Assembly (NCBI RefSeq): GCF_003967515.1
Contig: NZ_BIFQ01000001.1
Span: 4,898,001-4,962,000, forward strand
Length of the DNA stretch: 64,000 bases
Source: Dictyobacter aurantiacus
GTDB taxonomy: Bacteria > Chloroflexota > Ktedonobacteria > Ktedonobacterales > Ktedonobacteraceae
Direction: 5' to 3'
The notes beneath the pieces are model-generated. The model had not been told where the DNA came from. It made no database searches and saw only the letters and a list, made by a program, of their open reading frames with translations. This document shows, in pieces, positions 42,772 through 52,500 of the stretch. The number at the start of each line of letters is the position of its first letter. The stretch's first letter is position 1. Both the position numbers and the translations under genes were made by a program.

Positions 42772-45360
42772 ATGGGTTCACAGTTGCACGGATCGTCGTC
42801 GCGTCTGAAAGTGGAGCGTGAGCTGCGCGGCTGGTCGCAGCAGTACGTCGCGGAACAGATTGGCGCGGATCGTTACTACCTCAGTCGCTGGGAGCACGGC
42901 AAGACGCTTCCCAGCCCCTACTATCGTGAGAAGCTGTGCGCGCTGTTCGGCAAAAATGCTCGTGAGCTTGGCTTTCTATCCCGTTCGGAGCAGCCGCTCG
43001 CATCCGCGAACGAGGAGGCGGCCCCTTCCGAGGCTGTGACTGCCGCGCCACCTCAGGCCGACTCGGCCATCGTTGATCCCACCATCCCGCCACTGCCGGG
43101 TCCCACGCATGACCTGGTTGGCCGTCAGGAACTACTCCATCACCTTAAGACGCGCCTGTGCGCAGGTTCGCCCTCAACGATTATGGCGTTGAGCGGCCTG
43201 CCTGGCGTGGGCAAGACGGCCCTGGCGACCGCTCTGGCGCATGATGAAGAGGTACGCGATTTCTTTCAGGGTGGCATCCTCTGGGCCGGCGTGGGCAGGC
43301 AGCCAGACGTGCCGGGCATCCTGAGTCGCTGGGGAACGCTGCTCGGTATCTCCTCCATCGAGGCCGCGCGCCTGACCACGCTTGGCGCCTGGACGCAGGC
43401 CATACGTACGGCCATCGGCACGCGACACGTATTGATCGTGATCGATGACGCTTGGGCGCTGGAGGACGTGGTTGCCTTTCAGCTTGGCGGCACTGGCTGC
43501 GCCTACCTGGTGACGACGCGCTTCCCCCAACTGGCCTCGCATGCCGCCGCCGATGATGCCCTGGTGGTACCCGAGCTGTCCAGCACCGATAGCATGATCC
43601 TGCTGGAACGACTGGTCCCGCTGGTGGTGCGCGGCGAGCAGGCCGCCGCCGGAGAGATCGCCCAGCTGGTGGGAGGTCTGCCGCTGGCCCTGCTGCTCAC
43701 AGGCAATTTTTTGCGCGTCCAGACCTATAACCGGCAGCCGCGGCGTGTGCGCCAGGCCATCGAGCGCCTGCGTACGGCCGAGATGCGCCTGCACCTGCGG
43801 GAGGCACAGCCCCTCTCCCAGCGCTCGCCGAGCCTGGCCGACGTACCCGCCATCTCGCTGCACACCCTGATCGCCGTCAGCGATCAACAGCTTGACGAGG
43901 AGGCGCGCGTGGCCCTGTACGCCCTCTCTGTCTTCCCCCCCAAGCCCAATACCTTCAGTGAAGAGGCGGCCCTGGCCGTGGGTGACTGTTCCGTGGATAT
44001 CCTGGATGCCCTCAGCGATGCGGGACTGCTCGAAAGCTACGCGCCCGAGCGCTACGCGCTGCACCAGACCATCGCCGACTACGCCAGCCTGCAGCGCAGT
44101 GATCCCGCACCCATCGCGCGGTTGAGCCACTATATGACCGGCTATGTGCATGCCAGCGAGAAGGATTATCCTGGCCTGGAACTGGAGAGTGTGAATGTGC
44201 TGACCGCTCTGCGCCTGGCCGCCGAACACGGACAGCTGACTGACCTGGTGACCGCTGGCAATATCTTCGCCACCTTTCTCTTTGTGCGCGGTGCCTATGC
44301 GGAAGCGATCAGCCTGCTCGAACGCGTGCGGCAGGCGGCCTCTGAACTGGGGGATCAGCAGGGCCAGGCAACCGCGCTCTATCATCTCGGCGAGATCGAG
44401 ATGAACCAGGGCGAGTACCAGCAGGCGCAAGACCATCTTGAGGAGGGGTTAAGGCTGATCCGTTCTCAGCATGATCCGTTGTTGACTAGCCAGCTGCTGC
44501 GCATGCTGGGCTGTGTCGAAAGCTATCGCGGAATCTATTCAGAGGCTGAGGATCATTTGCGACAGGCTCTGGAACTGGCGCGCCAGTGTGACAACGAGGA
44601 ACTGCAGTCCCTGGTCCTGCGCAGCTCTGGCGCCGTTGCTAGTGACAGGGGACAGGTGGTCGAGGGAGAACGCCTGCTGCGGGAGGGATTGCGGCTGGCG
44701 CGCCGCGTCGGCAAGCCCGAGCAGATCTGTCCCCTGCTGGTCAATCTCAACCAGGTGGCCATGATGCGTGGCCGCTTCGCCGAGGCCGCTAAGCTGGCGA
44801 GCGAAGCCCTGGATATCGCGGTGCAGATCAATTACCTGCCCGCGCAGTGCCTGCTCTACTCGCATATGGGCGTGGCGGCCATGGAGCAGGGTCACTACAA
44901 ACAGGCGCGCGAAGCGCTACTGCAGGGACTGGCGCTGGCTCGCCAGCTTGAGCATCCCGAATACCTGATCGGCGTGCTGTGTAACCTGGGACGACTGATG
45001 TGGAAGCAAGGTGATATGTCCATGGCCGAGGCGTATCTTCAGGAGGCCCAGACAAAGGCCCGCACCATCGAGTTTCCCTGGTTACAGGCGGGGGTCCTCT
45101 ACGAATGGGGCGAGCTCTACCTCCAGCAGCAGCGCCTGCAGGAGGCTCGGGTCGCGCTCGACGAATCATATCGGCTCAGCGTCCCCGATTCGCCGGAAGG
45201 CGCCGCTCTGGCGCGCTATGTACAGTCCCGCGTCGCCGCCGCCCTCAACGACCCCGACCTGGCGCGCCGCTACGGGACCGAAAGCCTTGCCCTGCTCCAA
45301 TCCATGGAAGAGCACTACCGCACCGCCGAGGTCCAGCAGTGGCTCGCCACCCTCAAATAA
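42772..45360 (+). CDS. HTH-NB-ARC-TPR STAND regulator
   Basis: An 862-residue signal-transduction ATPase. An Xre-type HTH lies at about 10-70 (LKVERELRGWSQQYVAEQIG, DRYYLSRWEHGKTLP). The NB-ARC domain has P-loop LPGVGKTALA near 141-150, Walker B VLIVIDDAW near 222 and GLPLALLLTG. A winged-helix-like part and about eight TPR repeats make the C-terminal half (AEAISLLERVRQ..., QGEYQQAQDHLEEGLRLI). STAND proteins oligomerise when the TPR sensor binds an inducer. Start ATG 42772 follows GCGGAGGAACGCGCC. It is monocistronic as far as seen. Confidence 0.88.
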   Translation: MGSQLHGSSSRLKVERELRGWSQQYVAEQIGADRYYLSRWEHGKTLPSPYYREKLCALFGKNARELGFLSRSEQPLASANEEAAPSEAVTAAPPQADSAIVDPTIPPLPGPTHDLVGRQELLHHLKTRLCAGSPSTIMALSGLPGVGKTALATALAHDEEVRDFFQGGILWAGVGRQPDVPGILSRWGTLLGISSIEAARLTTLGAWTQAIRTAIGTRHVLIVIDDAWALEDVVAFQLGGTGCAYLVTTRFPQLASHAAADDALVVPELSSTDSMILLERLVPLVVRGEQAAAGEIAQLVGGLPLALLLTGNFLRVQTYNRQPRRVRQAIERLRTAEMRLHLREAQPLSQRSPSLADVPAISLHTLIAVSDQQLDEEARVALYALSVFPPKPNTFSEEAALAVGDCSVDILDALSDAGLLESYAPERYALHQTIADYASLQRSDPAPIARLSHYMTGYVHASEKDYPGLELESVNVLTALRLAAEHGQLTDLVTAGNIFATFLFVRGAYAEAISLLERVRQAASELGDQQGQATALYHLGEIEMNQGEYQQAQDHLEEGLRLIRSQHDPLLTSQLLRMLGCVESYRGIYSEAEDHLRQALELARQCDNEELQSLVLRSSGAVASDRGQVVEGERLLREGLRLARRVGKPEQICPLLVNLNQVAMMRGRFAEAAKLASEALDIAVQINYLPAQCLLYSHMGVAAMEQGHYKQAREALLQGLALARQLEHPEYLIGVLCNLGRLMWKQGDMSMAEAYLQEAQTKARTIEFPWLQAGVLYEWGELYLQQQRLQEARVALDESYRLSVPDSPEGAALARYVQSRVAAALNDPDLARRYGTESLALLQSMEEHYRTAEVQQWLATLK

Positions 45361-45361
45361 C

Positions 45362-45415
45362 CCCCCGAAAACCGGAACGCCCCCGAAAACCGGAACGCCC
45401 CTTAAAAAAGGAACG
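45362..45415. repeat. Short tandem repeat after the STAND gene
   Basis: CCCCCGAAAACCGGAACG occurs twice in direct tandem and then degenerates, immediately after the stop codon. Confidence 0.6.
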
Positions 45416-45425
45416 TAATCGTAAG

Positions 45426-45681
45426 GTCGACCTTCAACGGTCGACCGGGCTGCCAGCGCCAGCGACGGCAGCCCACGTCCCCCCACGCCCCCGCTTCCCC
45501 TGCCTTACACGCTGGGAAACGTGGTACCCCAGGGGGAACGTTCCGCACATGAACCCAAAAGCTAACGTTCCCCCTGGGGTACCACGTCGGGGCGACGTAC
45601 CATCCACGAGAAGCCGAACCGGCCGGGCACGTGGGCCGCAATCGCTGGCGCTGGCGGCCCGGTCGACCGTTGAAGGTCGAC
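45426..45681. repeat. Composite nested inverted repeat, 256 bp
   Basis: The outer arms of 53 bases (45426-45478 and 45629-45681, a few mismatches) start at GTCGACCTTCAACGGTCGAC. They enclose a perfect 24-bp inverted repeat (45519-45542/45564-45587) around GGTACCCCAGGGGGAACG. The outer right arm ends 5 bases before a strong promoter. No ORF is supported. It may be another palindromic mobile element, but no target duplication was found. Confidence 0.75.
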
Positions 45682-45686
45682 GCTAC

Positions 45687-45716
45687 TTGACAAAACACAA
45701 TGGTTGCCGCTACAAT
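45687..45716 (+). promoter_or_regulatory. Strong sigma-70-type promoter
   Basis: TTGACA (45687-45692), an 18-base spacer and TACAAT (45711-45716). It would produce a transcript of roughly 285 bases ending at the terminator at 45964-46006, or reading on into the ABC transporter genes. Confidence 0.65.
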
Positions 45717-45775
45717 TGCTCTATACGTTATATGCTTTTATGTTGATCTTATCATTTTTGGATGAAGGGAACGCG

Positions 45776-45913
45776 ATGAACATGGTACAGGCAAAAGCTG
45801 CATGGCTTCTTACCTCCACTATGTTTTTTACCTCCATCGCCCATTGTCAGCCCTGTACGGGCTATCCATGGGCCGGGTGTCGCTGTCCTCTCATTCCCTC
45901 TACACAGACTTGA
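45776..45913 (+). CDS. Small Cys-rich peptide or leader peptide (45 residues)
   Basis: A hydrophobic N-terminal part (AAWLLTSTMFFTSIA) is followed by a Cys-rich tail (HCQPCTGYPWAGCRC), giving a miniature signal-peptide-plus-core look with four Cys in 13 residues. Start ATG 45776 has AAGGGA about 6 bases upstream. A good promoter precedes it and a strong terminator follows, so it may be the sole protein of a short transcript, or a leader peptide controlling read-through into the ABC genes at 46076. No family is recognised. Confidence 0.5.
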   Translation: MNMVQAKAAWLLTSTMFFTSIAHCQPCTGYPWAGCRCPLIPSTQT

Positions 45914-45963
45914 ACCAGCCGTAACACAGCATCTGTCAGCCAGTCAGACAGATTGAGATACAA

Positions 45964-46006
45964 GGGAGAGGCCCGGGTGACACCTACCCGGGCCTCTCCC
46001 TTTTTT
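45964..46006 (+). terminator. Rho-independent terminator upstream of the ABC genes
   Basis: A perfect 15-bp stem (45964-45978/45986-46000, GGGAGAGGCCCGGGT) with a 7-base loop, followed by six T. It lies 70 bases before the ATPase gene start, so it may act as an attenuator. Confidence 0.9.
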
Positions 46007-46075
46007 GCTTTTGGCTGATCATTTTGTTGTTGTACCGCACAGGTCAGGTTGTTCTACGGGCAAAGGAGCAGGCCT

Positions 46076-47143
46076 ATGTCGATTGTTGAGGTGAGTCATT
46101 TAGCCAAGACCTTTCGCAGCCGGGAGCGAGCCTCCGGCCTTGCCGAGAGCGTGCGCTCGTTCGTGCGGCCGCGCTACCGCTCACGCGAGGCGGTCAGGGA
46201 TATCAGCTTCGAGCTTGAGGCGGGCGAGGTGCTGGCCTTTATTGGCCCCAACGGGGCTGGCAAGAGCACGACCATCAAGATGCTGACCGGCATCCTCTAT
46301 CCCAGCGCCGGTAGCGTGCGCGTGCTCGGCTATACCCCCTGGCAGCAGCGGCGCCAGCTGGCCTATCACATCGCCAGCGTGTTCGGGCAGAAGTCGCAGC
46401 TCTGGTATCATCTGCCGCCGCAGGATACCTTTAATCTGCTGGCGCGCATCTACGAGCTGGACATGAACGCGTATCGCCGACGGCGCGACTTCCTGATCGA
46501 AGTCTTCGATATCGCCGACTATATCCACACGCCTGCCCGCAAGCTGAGCCTGGGGGAGCGCATGCGCTGCGAGCTGGCCGCTACCTTCCTGCATCGGCCG
46601 CGCATCGTCTTTCTGGACGAGCCTACAATCGGCCTGGACGTGATCGCCAGGCAGCGCATCCGCGATCTCATCGCCCGCCTGAACGCCGAGGAGGGAGTGA
46701 CCGTCCTGTTAACCTCCCACGACGCGGGCGATGTCGAGCAGGTCTGCCGCCGCGCCATCGTCATCAACCATGGCGAGATTATCCTGGACGAGTCGGTGGC
46801 GACCCTCAAGCGCGACTACCTCAAGGAGAAGACCATCGACCTGCAGCTGGCCGGTACGGTCGATGAACTGCTCAGCCCTGGAACGGACGAGCCTCAGCTC
46901 TCTATACCCGAGCTGAGACACGCGGGTATCCGCGTCCTGCAGGCGCGGGAACATAGTCTGCGCCTGTCCGTCGATACGCTGCGCTGCCCACTGGAGCCGG
47001 TGGTGGCGACCATCATGCAGCGACAGCACATCCTGGACATGACGATCTCGGACCCGCCGATGGAGACGATCATCGCCAGCATCTATGGCAGCCAGGTCCC
47101 GACGCCGATCTCTGCCGAAAAATTTGCATCCTTGACCGAGTAA
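46076..47143 (+). CDS. ABC-2 type transporter ATP-binding protein
   Basis: A 355-residue ATPase with Walker A GPNGAGKSTT near 57-66, the Q-loop region VFGQKSQLW, signature LSLGERMRCE near 158, Walker B RIVFLDEPT near 177 and switch TSHDAGDVEQVCRR. The C-terminal ~100 residues are the extension typical of BcrA/DrrA-YbhF-like exporters. Start ATG 46076 follows AAAGGAGCAGGCCT. Two permease genes follow, so it powers their heterodimer. Substrate unknown. Confidence 0.88.
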   Translation: MSIVEVSHLAKTFRSRERASGLAESVRSFVRPRYRSREAVRDISFELEAGEVLAFIGPNGAGKSTTIKMLTGILYPSAGSVRVLGYTPWQQRRQLAYHIASVFGQKSQLWYHLPPQDTFNLLARIYELDMNAYRRRRDFLIEVFDIADYIHTPARKLSLGERMRCELAATFLHRPRIVFLDEPTIGLDVIARQRIRDLIARLNAEEGVTVLLTSHDAGDVEQVCRRAIVINHGEIILDESVATLKRDYLKEKTIDLQLAGTVDELLSPGTDEPQLSIPELRHAGIRVLQAREHSLRLSVDTLRCPLEPVVATIMQRQHILDMTISDPPMETIIASIYGSQVPTPISAEKFASLTE

Positions 47144-47174
47144 GCAGACATACCGATGAAAGGATAGGTGGCCT

Positions 47175-48035
47175 ATGCAGACGCAGATAGAGAAGGCTCC
47201 AGCTGGAGGTATGTGGGCGCGCGTGGCGAGACGCGTGCGCCTCTCCAGCTTAAAATACCTGGCCATCCTGCGCGTGAGCGTACTGAATAATCTGGCCTAT
47301 ATCATGGAGGTGTTCTTCCGCGCCCTAATGCTGGTGGTGCTGGTCTTTGTGCTGACACAGTTGTGGAAGACGACCTTCGCCCTGCGCGGGGCGCGCGTGC
47401 TCAGCGGCTTCACCATCGCGGACATGATCTGGTACCTGGTGGCCGCTGAGGCGATCGCCCTGAGCCTGCCAGCGCTGACCAGGCGCATCGACCAGGAGGT
47501 GCGCTCGGGCCAGCTGGCCTACCTGCTGGGACGACCGTCCAGCTACGTGCTCTACAACTACGCGCACTACCTGGGCGAGCGCCTGGTGCGCCTGCTGATG
47601 AACGCCGTGGTCGGCGCGCTGCTGGCTCTACTGATGGCTGGCCTTCCTCACTTCACCTGGCAAGGAGTGCTGGCGTGGCCGCTGGTCGCCCTGCTCGCGC
47701 TGAGCATCGACTTTGTGATGCACTTCAGCATCGGCCTGCTGGCCTTCTGGAGCGAGGAGACGCAGTCGTTCTCGCTGATCTTCAGCCGGCTGACGCTGGT
47801 GCTGGGAGGCGTGCTGGCCCCGCTGGAGATCTTCCCGCAGCCACTGCGCAGCATCGCGCAGTCCCTGCCGTTCAGCGCCATCCTCTACGGACCCTCGCGC
47901 ACGCTGGTCCATTTCGAGGCCGCGCGCCTGCTCTCGCTGCTGGTGCAGCAGTGCCTGACCCTGCTGGCCGTCATCGCTATTATGCTGATCATCTACCGCT
48001 TTGCCTTACGCCGCGTCAACATCAATGGAGGTTAA
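47175..48035 (+). CDS. ABC-2 type permease subunit A
   Basis: A 286-residue membrane protein with six helices (for example VFFRALMLVVLVFVLTQLW, MHFSIGLLAFWSEETQSFSL, LTLLAVIAIMLIIYRFAL). The pattern matches ABC-2 permeases that pair with a daughterless ATPase. Start ATG 47175 follows AAAGGATAGGTGGCCT. Its 3' end carries GGAGG, which helps start the next gene 7 bases after the stop. Confidence 0.82.
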   Translation: MQTQIEKAPAGGMWARVARRVRLSSLKYLAILRVSVLNNLAYIMEVFFRALMLVVLVFVLTQLWKTTFALRGARVLSGFTIADMIWYLVAAEAIALSLPALTRRIDQEVRSGQLAYLLGRPSSYVLYNYAHYLGERLVRLLMNAVVGALLALLMAGLPHFTWQGVLAWPLVALLALSIDFVMHFSIGLLAFWSEETQSFSLIFSRLTLVLGGVLAPLEIFPQPLRSIAQSLPFSAILYGPSRTLVHFEAARLLSLLVQQCLTLLAVIAIMLIIYRFALRRVNINGG

Positions 48036-48042
48036 AGAGAGG

Positions 48043-48858
48043 ATGGAATACGTCAAAACCTGGCTCAAGCGCTGCGTGTCGGAGCTGCGACTGATCGCGG
48101 CCTACTCGGTGGCGAACGTACAGTCCGCGCTTGAGTATCGCTCCGCCTTTATCGTGCAGGTCGTCTCCATGGCTGCCAATGACTCGTTGTGGCTCTTCTT
48201 CTGGTGGAACTACTTCAAGCAGTTCCCCCTCGTCAACGGCTGGCGGGGCACGGATATCGTCATCTTATGGGCGGTTGCCGCCGGTGGTTTCGGCGTTAGT
48301 GTCACCGTCTTCGGTAACGCGCGCCAGATCCCTGCGCTGATCATGAATGGTGGCCTGGACGCCTACCTGGGCATGCCCCGTTCCGTACTGCTGCACGTCT
48401 GCATCGCGGCCACCGATCCAGCGGCCTGGGGCGATCTTCTCTTTGCCGTCGGCGCCTACCTGCTGCTGGTGCGCCCCGACCCATGGAATATCGCGCTCTT
48501 CTTCCTGCTGCTGCCGCTGACCGCACTCATCTATACATCATTCCAGGTCCTGCTTGGCTCGCTGGCCTTCTTTCTCGGCAACACCGAAGGTCTGTCCCAG
48601 CAGGCTTTTAACGCGTTGATCTCGTTCAGCTCGTATCCGATGGACATCTTCAATGGTGTCGTACGCGTACTGCTTTTTACCGTGTTGCCGGCCGGCTTCA
48701 TCTCATTTGTGCCGCTGCAGCTCCTGCACCGCTTCTCATGGCCGCTGCTGGGCGCCATGCTGAGCGTTGTCCTGATCTTCATCCTGAGCGCCATCGCCCT
48801 CTTCCACGCCGGACTGCGCCGCTACGAAAGCGGCAACCTCATGGGCGCCCAAATATAA
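48043..48858 (+). CDS. ABC-2 type permease subunit B
   Basis: A 271-residue membrane protein with six helices, homologous in layout to the preceding permease (AYSVANVQSALEYRSAFIVQ, then WLFFWWNYFKQFPLVNGW, with a long central loop). Start ATG 48043 follows GGAGGTTAAAGAGAGG; the longer frame to 48001 overlaps the previous gene. With the two upstream genes it forms a complete exporter with a two-permease membrane part. Neighbouring promoter/terminator DNA suggests attenuation control. Confidence 0.82.
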   Translation: MEYVKTWLKRCVSELRLIAAYSVANVQSALEYRSAFIVQVVSMAANDSLWLFFWWNYFKQFPLVNGWRGTDIVILWAVAAGGFGVSVTVFGNARQIPALIMNGGLDAYLGMPRSVLLHVCIAATDPAAWGDLLFAVGAYLLLVRPDPWNIALFFLLLPLTALIYTSFQVLLGSLAFFLGNTEGLSQQAFNALISFSSYPMDIFNGVVRVLLFTVLPAGFISFVPLQLLHRFSWPLLGAMLSVVLIFILSAIALFHAGLRRYESGNLMGAQI

Positions 48859-48896
48859 CGTAATACCGCCCCCTCACCGGGGGCGGCCGCCACCAT

Positions 48897-48921
48897 AGGT
48901 TCGGACCTCGCGTCCGATTAA
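48897..48921. repeat. REP-type hairpin
   Basis: GGTTCGGACCTCGCGTCCGA hairpin of the second REP family between the convergent ABC permease and Tat-type protein genes. Confidence 0.65.
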
Positions 48922-48930
48922 TGCGCCCGA

Positions 48931-49305
48931 TTATTTGCGCGTGCCTCGATAGGCGATGGGACCCTCATTCACGCGCTGGAAGTAGCCAAAGAAGCTGCTC
49001 ATATCGCTGGCAAAGCTGATAGCGAAGGAATTTCCCTGCTGGTCGCGCCAGGAAATGTTGGCGGGCGGTGACCCCGTGCCCGCGTCAATGCTGAAGCTGA
49101 GGTCGGAGGCCGTGTGCCAGGAGGTAATCGCCCCCCATGAATTCTGCGTCGCGTAGGTATAGGTGGTCTCATTCCTGGCGGCTTTCTCCCCTGAGGAATG
49201 GGCAAAAGCCGTTCCCCCTCTGCCCATCAGCAGCGTCGCCATACCAGCCGTACCCGTACCCATAATAAAGTCGCGCCGACCGCGCACCATCTTTTTGTTT
49301 TTCAT
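48931..49305 (-). CDS. Small exported protein with Tat-type signal
   Basis: A 124-residue protein starting with KKMVRGRRDFIMGTGTAGMA, a twin-arginine-like motif followed by a hydrophobic stretch and a likely cleavage after TAFAHSS. The mature ~85 residues have no recognised domain, with NSWGAITSWHTASDLSFSID and a Trp/Ser-rich beta-type composition. Start ATG 49305 follows AAAAGGAG. No operon partner; promoter not found. Tat export would imply folding or cofactor loading before transport. Confidence 0.6.
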   Translation of the reverse strand: MKNKKMVRGRRDFIMGTGTAGMATLLMGRGGTAFAHSSGEKAARNETTYTYATQNSWGAITSWHTASDLSFSIDAGTGSPPANISWRDQQGNSFAISFASDMSSFFGYFQRVNEGPIAYRGTRK

Positions 49306-49530
49306 CACATCTCCTTTTCCGTCATCTTATAAGCGAAACGACTTCATGATATAGGAACTCATATTAAGTTCCTAATATCATCTTACCGGCAAAAACCAAA
49401 AATATGATGAGAAGCTATGTACCCGATGCTGTAAAATCTGTGAATTCAGTCGTTTTGCTAATGAAATGTATATTTTCTATTTCTAAGGTTGGATGAAGAA
49501 CCGACCGCGTATGACCAGGGGGGGATTGGT

Positions 49531-52500
49531 ATGATTGATCTGGTCGGTCACCAGTTGGGGAATTATCGTGTGCTGCGCCGCCTGGGGCGTGGTGGATTCG
49601 CGGATGTCTATCTTGGTGAGCAGATTCATCTTAAAAAAGATGCCGCCATCAAGGTGGTGCGTACACCATTTACGGAGGATCAGAGCGCAGCCTTCCTGCA
49701 GGAGGCACGCATCATGGCGCACCTTGAGCATCCGCATATCGTGCGTGTGCTCGATTTCGCGGTCGCCTCGGGTATCGCCTACCTGGTGCTTGAATATGCG
49801 CAGGGTGGTACGTTGCGAACCATTTGTCCACGAGGGACCCGACTTCCCATGGATACGCTTTTGCGTGTGCTCAGGCAGGTAGTCTCGGCCCTGCAGTATA
49901 TCCACGACCAGGGCCTGGTGCATCGCGATATCAAGCCGGAAAATATCTTGTTGGGTTCACAGGGAGAGGTGCTGCTCAGCGATTTTGGCCTGGCGGTCTT
50001 CGCGCCATCTATGCACCTCTATAGCACACAGGACGGTCTCGCGACCGGCGCGGGTACCTCGGCGTACCTGGCACCCGAACAGATGCGGGGCCGGCCGCAG
50101 TCAGCGAGCGACCAGTATTCGCTGGGGGTCGTGCTCTTTGAATGGTTGACGGGCACTCTGCCCTTTCAGGGATCGCCGATCGAGGTTGCGATGCACCATT
50201 CGTTGACGCCGCCGCCTGCCCTGCGCACGCTGCGATCCGATCTCCCACCAGCCGTTGAGCAGGTGGTGATGAAGGCGCTGGCCAAGGAGCCGGGGCAGCG
50301 TTTCGCCCGTGTGCAGGACCTGGCGCTGGCTCTAGAGCAGGCCGTGCGCGACGTGCCCGCTTCTCTCACTCCCCAACCTATCACGGCTTCGCTTTCTTCC
50401 GGGGCAAGTGGCAAGCATACGGAAGATCCACCTCCTACACCCGAGTTGCGTGGGAACGCCCCTGTATTTTTCACGCCTCTGCTCGGACGCGAGCAGGATG
50501 TGGAGCGCGTCTGCGCCTTGCTGCGGCAGCCGGACGTGCGCCTTCTGACCCTGGTGGGGCCGGGCGGCGTGGGAAAAACGCGCCTTGGCTTGATGGTCGC
50601 CACGCGCCTGTGCGCCTCCTTTGTGGACGGAGCCTGCTTCGTCTCACTGGCTCCCATCAGCGATGCCCGGCTGGTCCTCCCTACCACGGCGCAGCAACTG
50701 GGGGTGAAAGAGGAGGGGGAGCGGCCCATCCTGGACCTGCTCATCGCCGCTCTGCGAGACCGCCATCTACTGCTGTTGCTGGATAATATGGAACAGGTCG
50801 CGTCAGCGGGGCCGTTGCTCGTCGACTTGCTGGCCGCCTGCCCACGCCTCAAGCTCCTGATTAGCAGCCGCGCCCTGCTGCACCTGGATGGTGGGCAGGC
50901 CTTTTCGGTTCAGCCACTGGCTCTGCCCGACCTGCAGCATTTACCGGGACAGGAGGCGCTGGCTCAGCAGGCGGCGGTGGCGCTGTTTGTGCAGCGCGCT
51001 CAGGCGCAGCAGTCCGATTTTCGCCTGACCGAAGCCAACGCCCCGGTCATCGCGGAGATCTGCGCGCGCCTGGACGGCCTCCCACTGGCGATCGAACTGG
51101 CGGCCGCGCGCAGCCGTTTGCTGACTCCTCAGGCTCTACTGGCACGGCTCTCTCCGCGCCTGGCACTCCTCACCAGGGGGGACGCGACGCTGCCCGCGCG
51201 CCAGCAGACGTTGCGCAGCATGTTGCAGTGGAGCTATGACCTGCTGGATAGCTATGAGCAGCGCCTCTTCAGTTATCTCTCTATCTTTGTCGGCGGTTTT
51301 ACGCTGGAGGCCGCCGAGCGTGTGTGTGGCGCATTGCTGCGCGATGAGCGGGACGCGGCGCTTCTGGATGGCGTGGATCTGCTGCTGGAGAAGAGTCTGT
51401 TGTATCTCGTGGAGCAGCCAGCGGGCGAGGCGCGTTTCTCCATGCTTGAGACAATCCGTGAATACGGCCTGGAATGTTTGCAGACCAGCGGACAACTGGA
51501 GGACGCGCGGCGGGAACACGCGCTTTACTACCAGGACCTGGCGGCCGCGGCGGGCGCGGATATCAGCAGTCCCGAAAAGGGGCGCTGGCTCGATCAACTG
51601 CAGCGCGAGCAGGATAACCTGCGCGCCGTTCTGAACTGGTTGCTTGAGCGCGGTGAGGCGGAGCAGGCCCTGAACCTGTGCAATGACTTGTTCTGGTTCT
51701 GGTGGACGCGCGACTACCCGAGCGAAGGGCGTATGTTTCTGGAGCGTGGGCTCTCCCTCATTGGGGATCGACTGTGCGCTACCCGGGGCTGGGCGCTGCA
51801 GACTCTAGGCATCCTGGTTAGCAACCAGGGGAACTTTGCCCACGCCGTAGAGCTCTGGCAGGCCAGCCTGGCCCTGTTCGAGCAGATAGATGGCACGCTG
51901 GGCAGCGGTTGGGCACTCAGCAATATTGGCATCGCTACCATGTACCAGGGGAAATATACGGAGGCGCAGCAGATCCTGGAGAAGAGCCTGGCCCTGTTCC
52001 GTCAACTGGACGCGCGCGGAGAGCGCAGTCCCGCGCAGATAGGATCTTTACCTGTGTCGGGCGGCGTGGCTTTTACCCTTCATCGCCTCGCCTCTATCGC
52101 CAATCTGCAGGGAGAGTATGCCCGCGCCAGTACACTCGCCTCGGAGAGCCTGGCGTTCTTCAGGACAACCGGAGATGGCCTTCGTATCTCCCCCATTCTG
52201 GAGATCCTGGCCGTGGCGGCCATCAACCTGGGCCAATATAGCCGTGCCCGAGCTTTTCTGGACGAAAAGCTCGCCCTCGACCGTGAGAACGGCGTCAAAC
52301 GCATCATCGGCATTACGCTCATGCTGCAGGGTCAACTGGCCTTTCTGCAGGGCGAGATTGATCGGGCGCATGACCTGCTGACTGAGAGTATCGCCATCTT
52401 GCGAGAGATCGCATCGAACTGGCGACCGTCCCAGGATAACCTGGCCGAGGCGCTCTCCCTCTATGCCCGTGTCGTCGAGCGCCAGGGAGATCCGGTCCGG

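Noticed and set aside
43174..44436. Minus-strand 420-codon frame opposite the STAND gene
   Set aside because: Shadow of a confident NB-ARC/TPR coding region.
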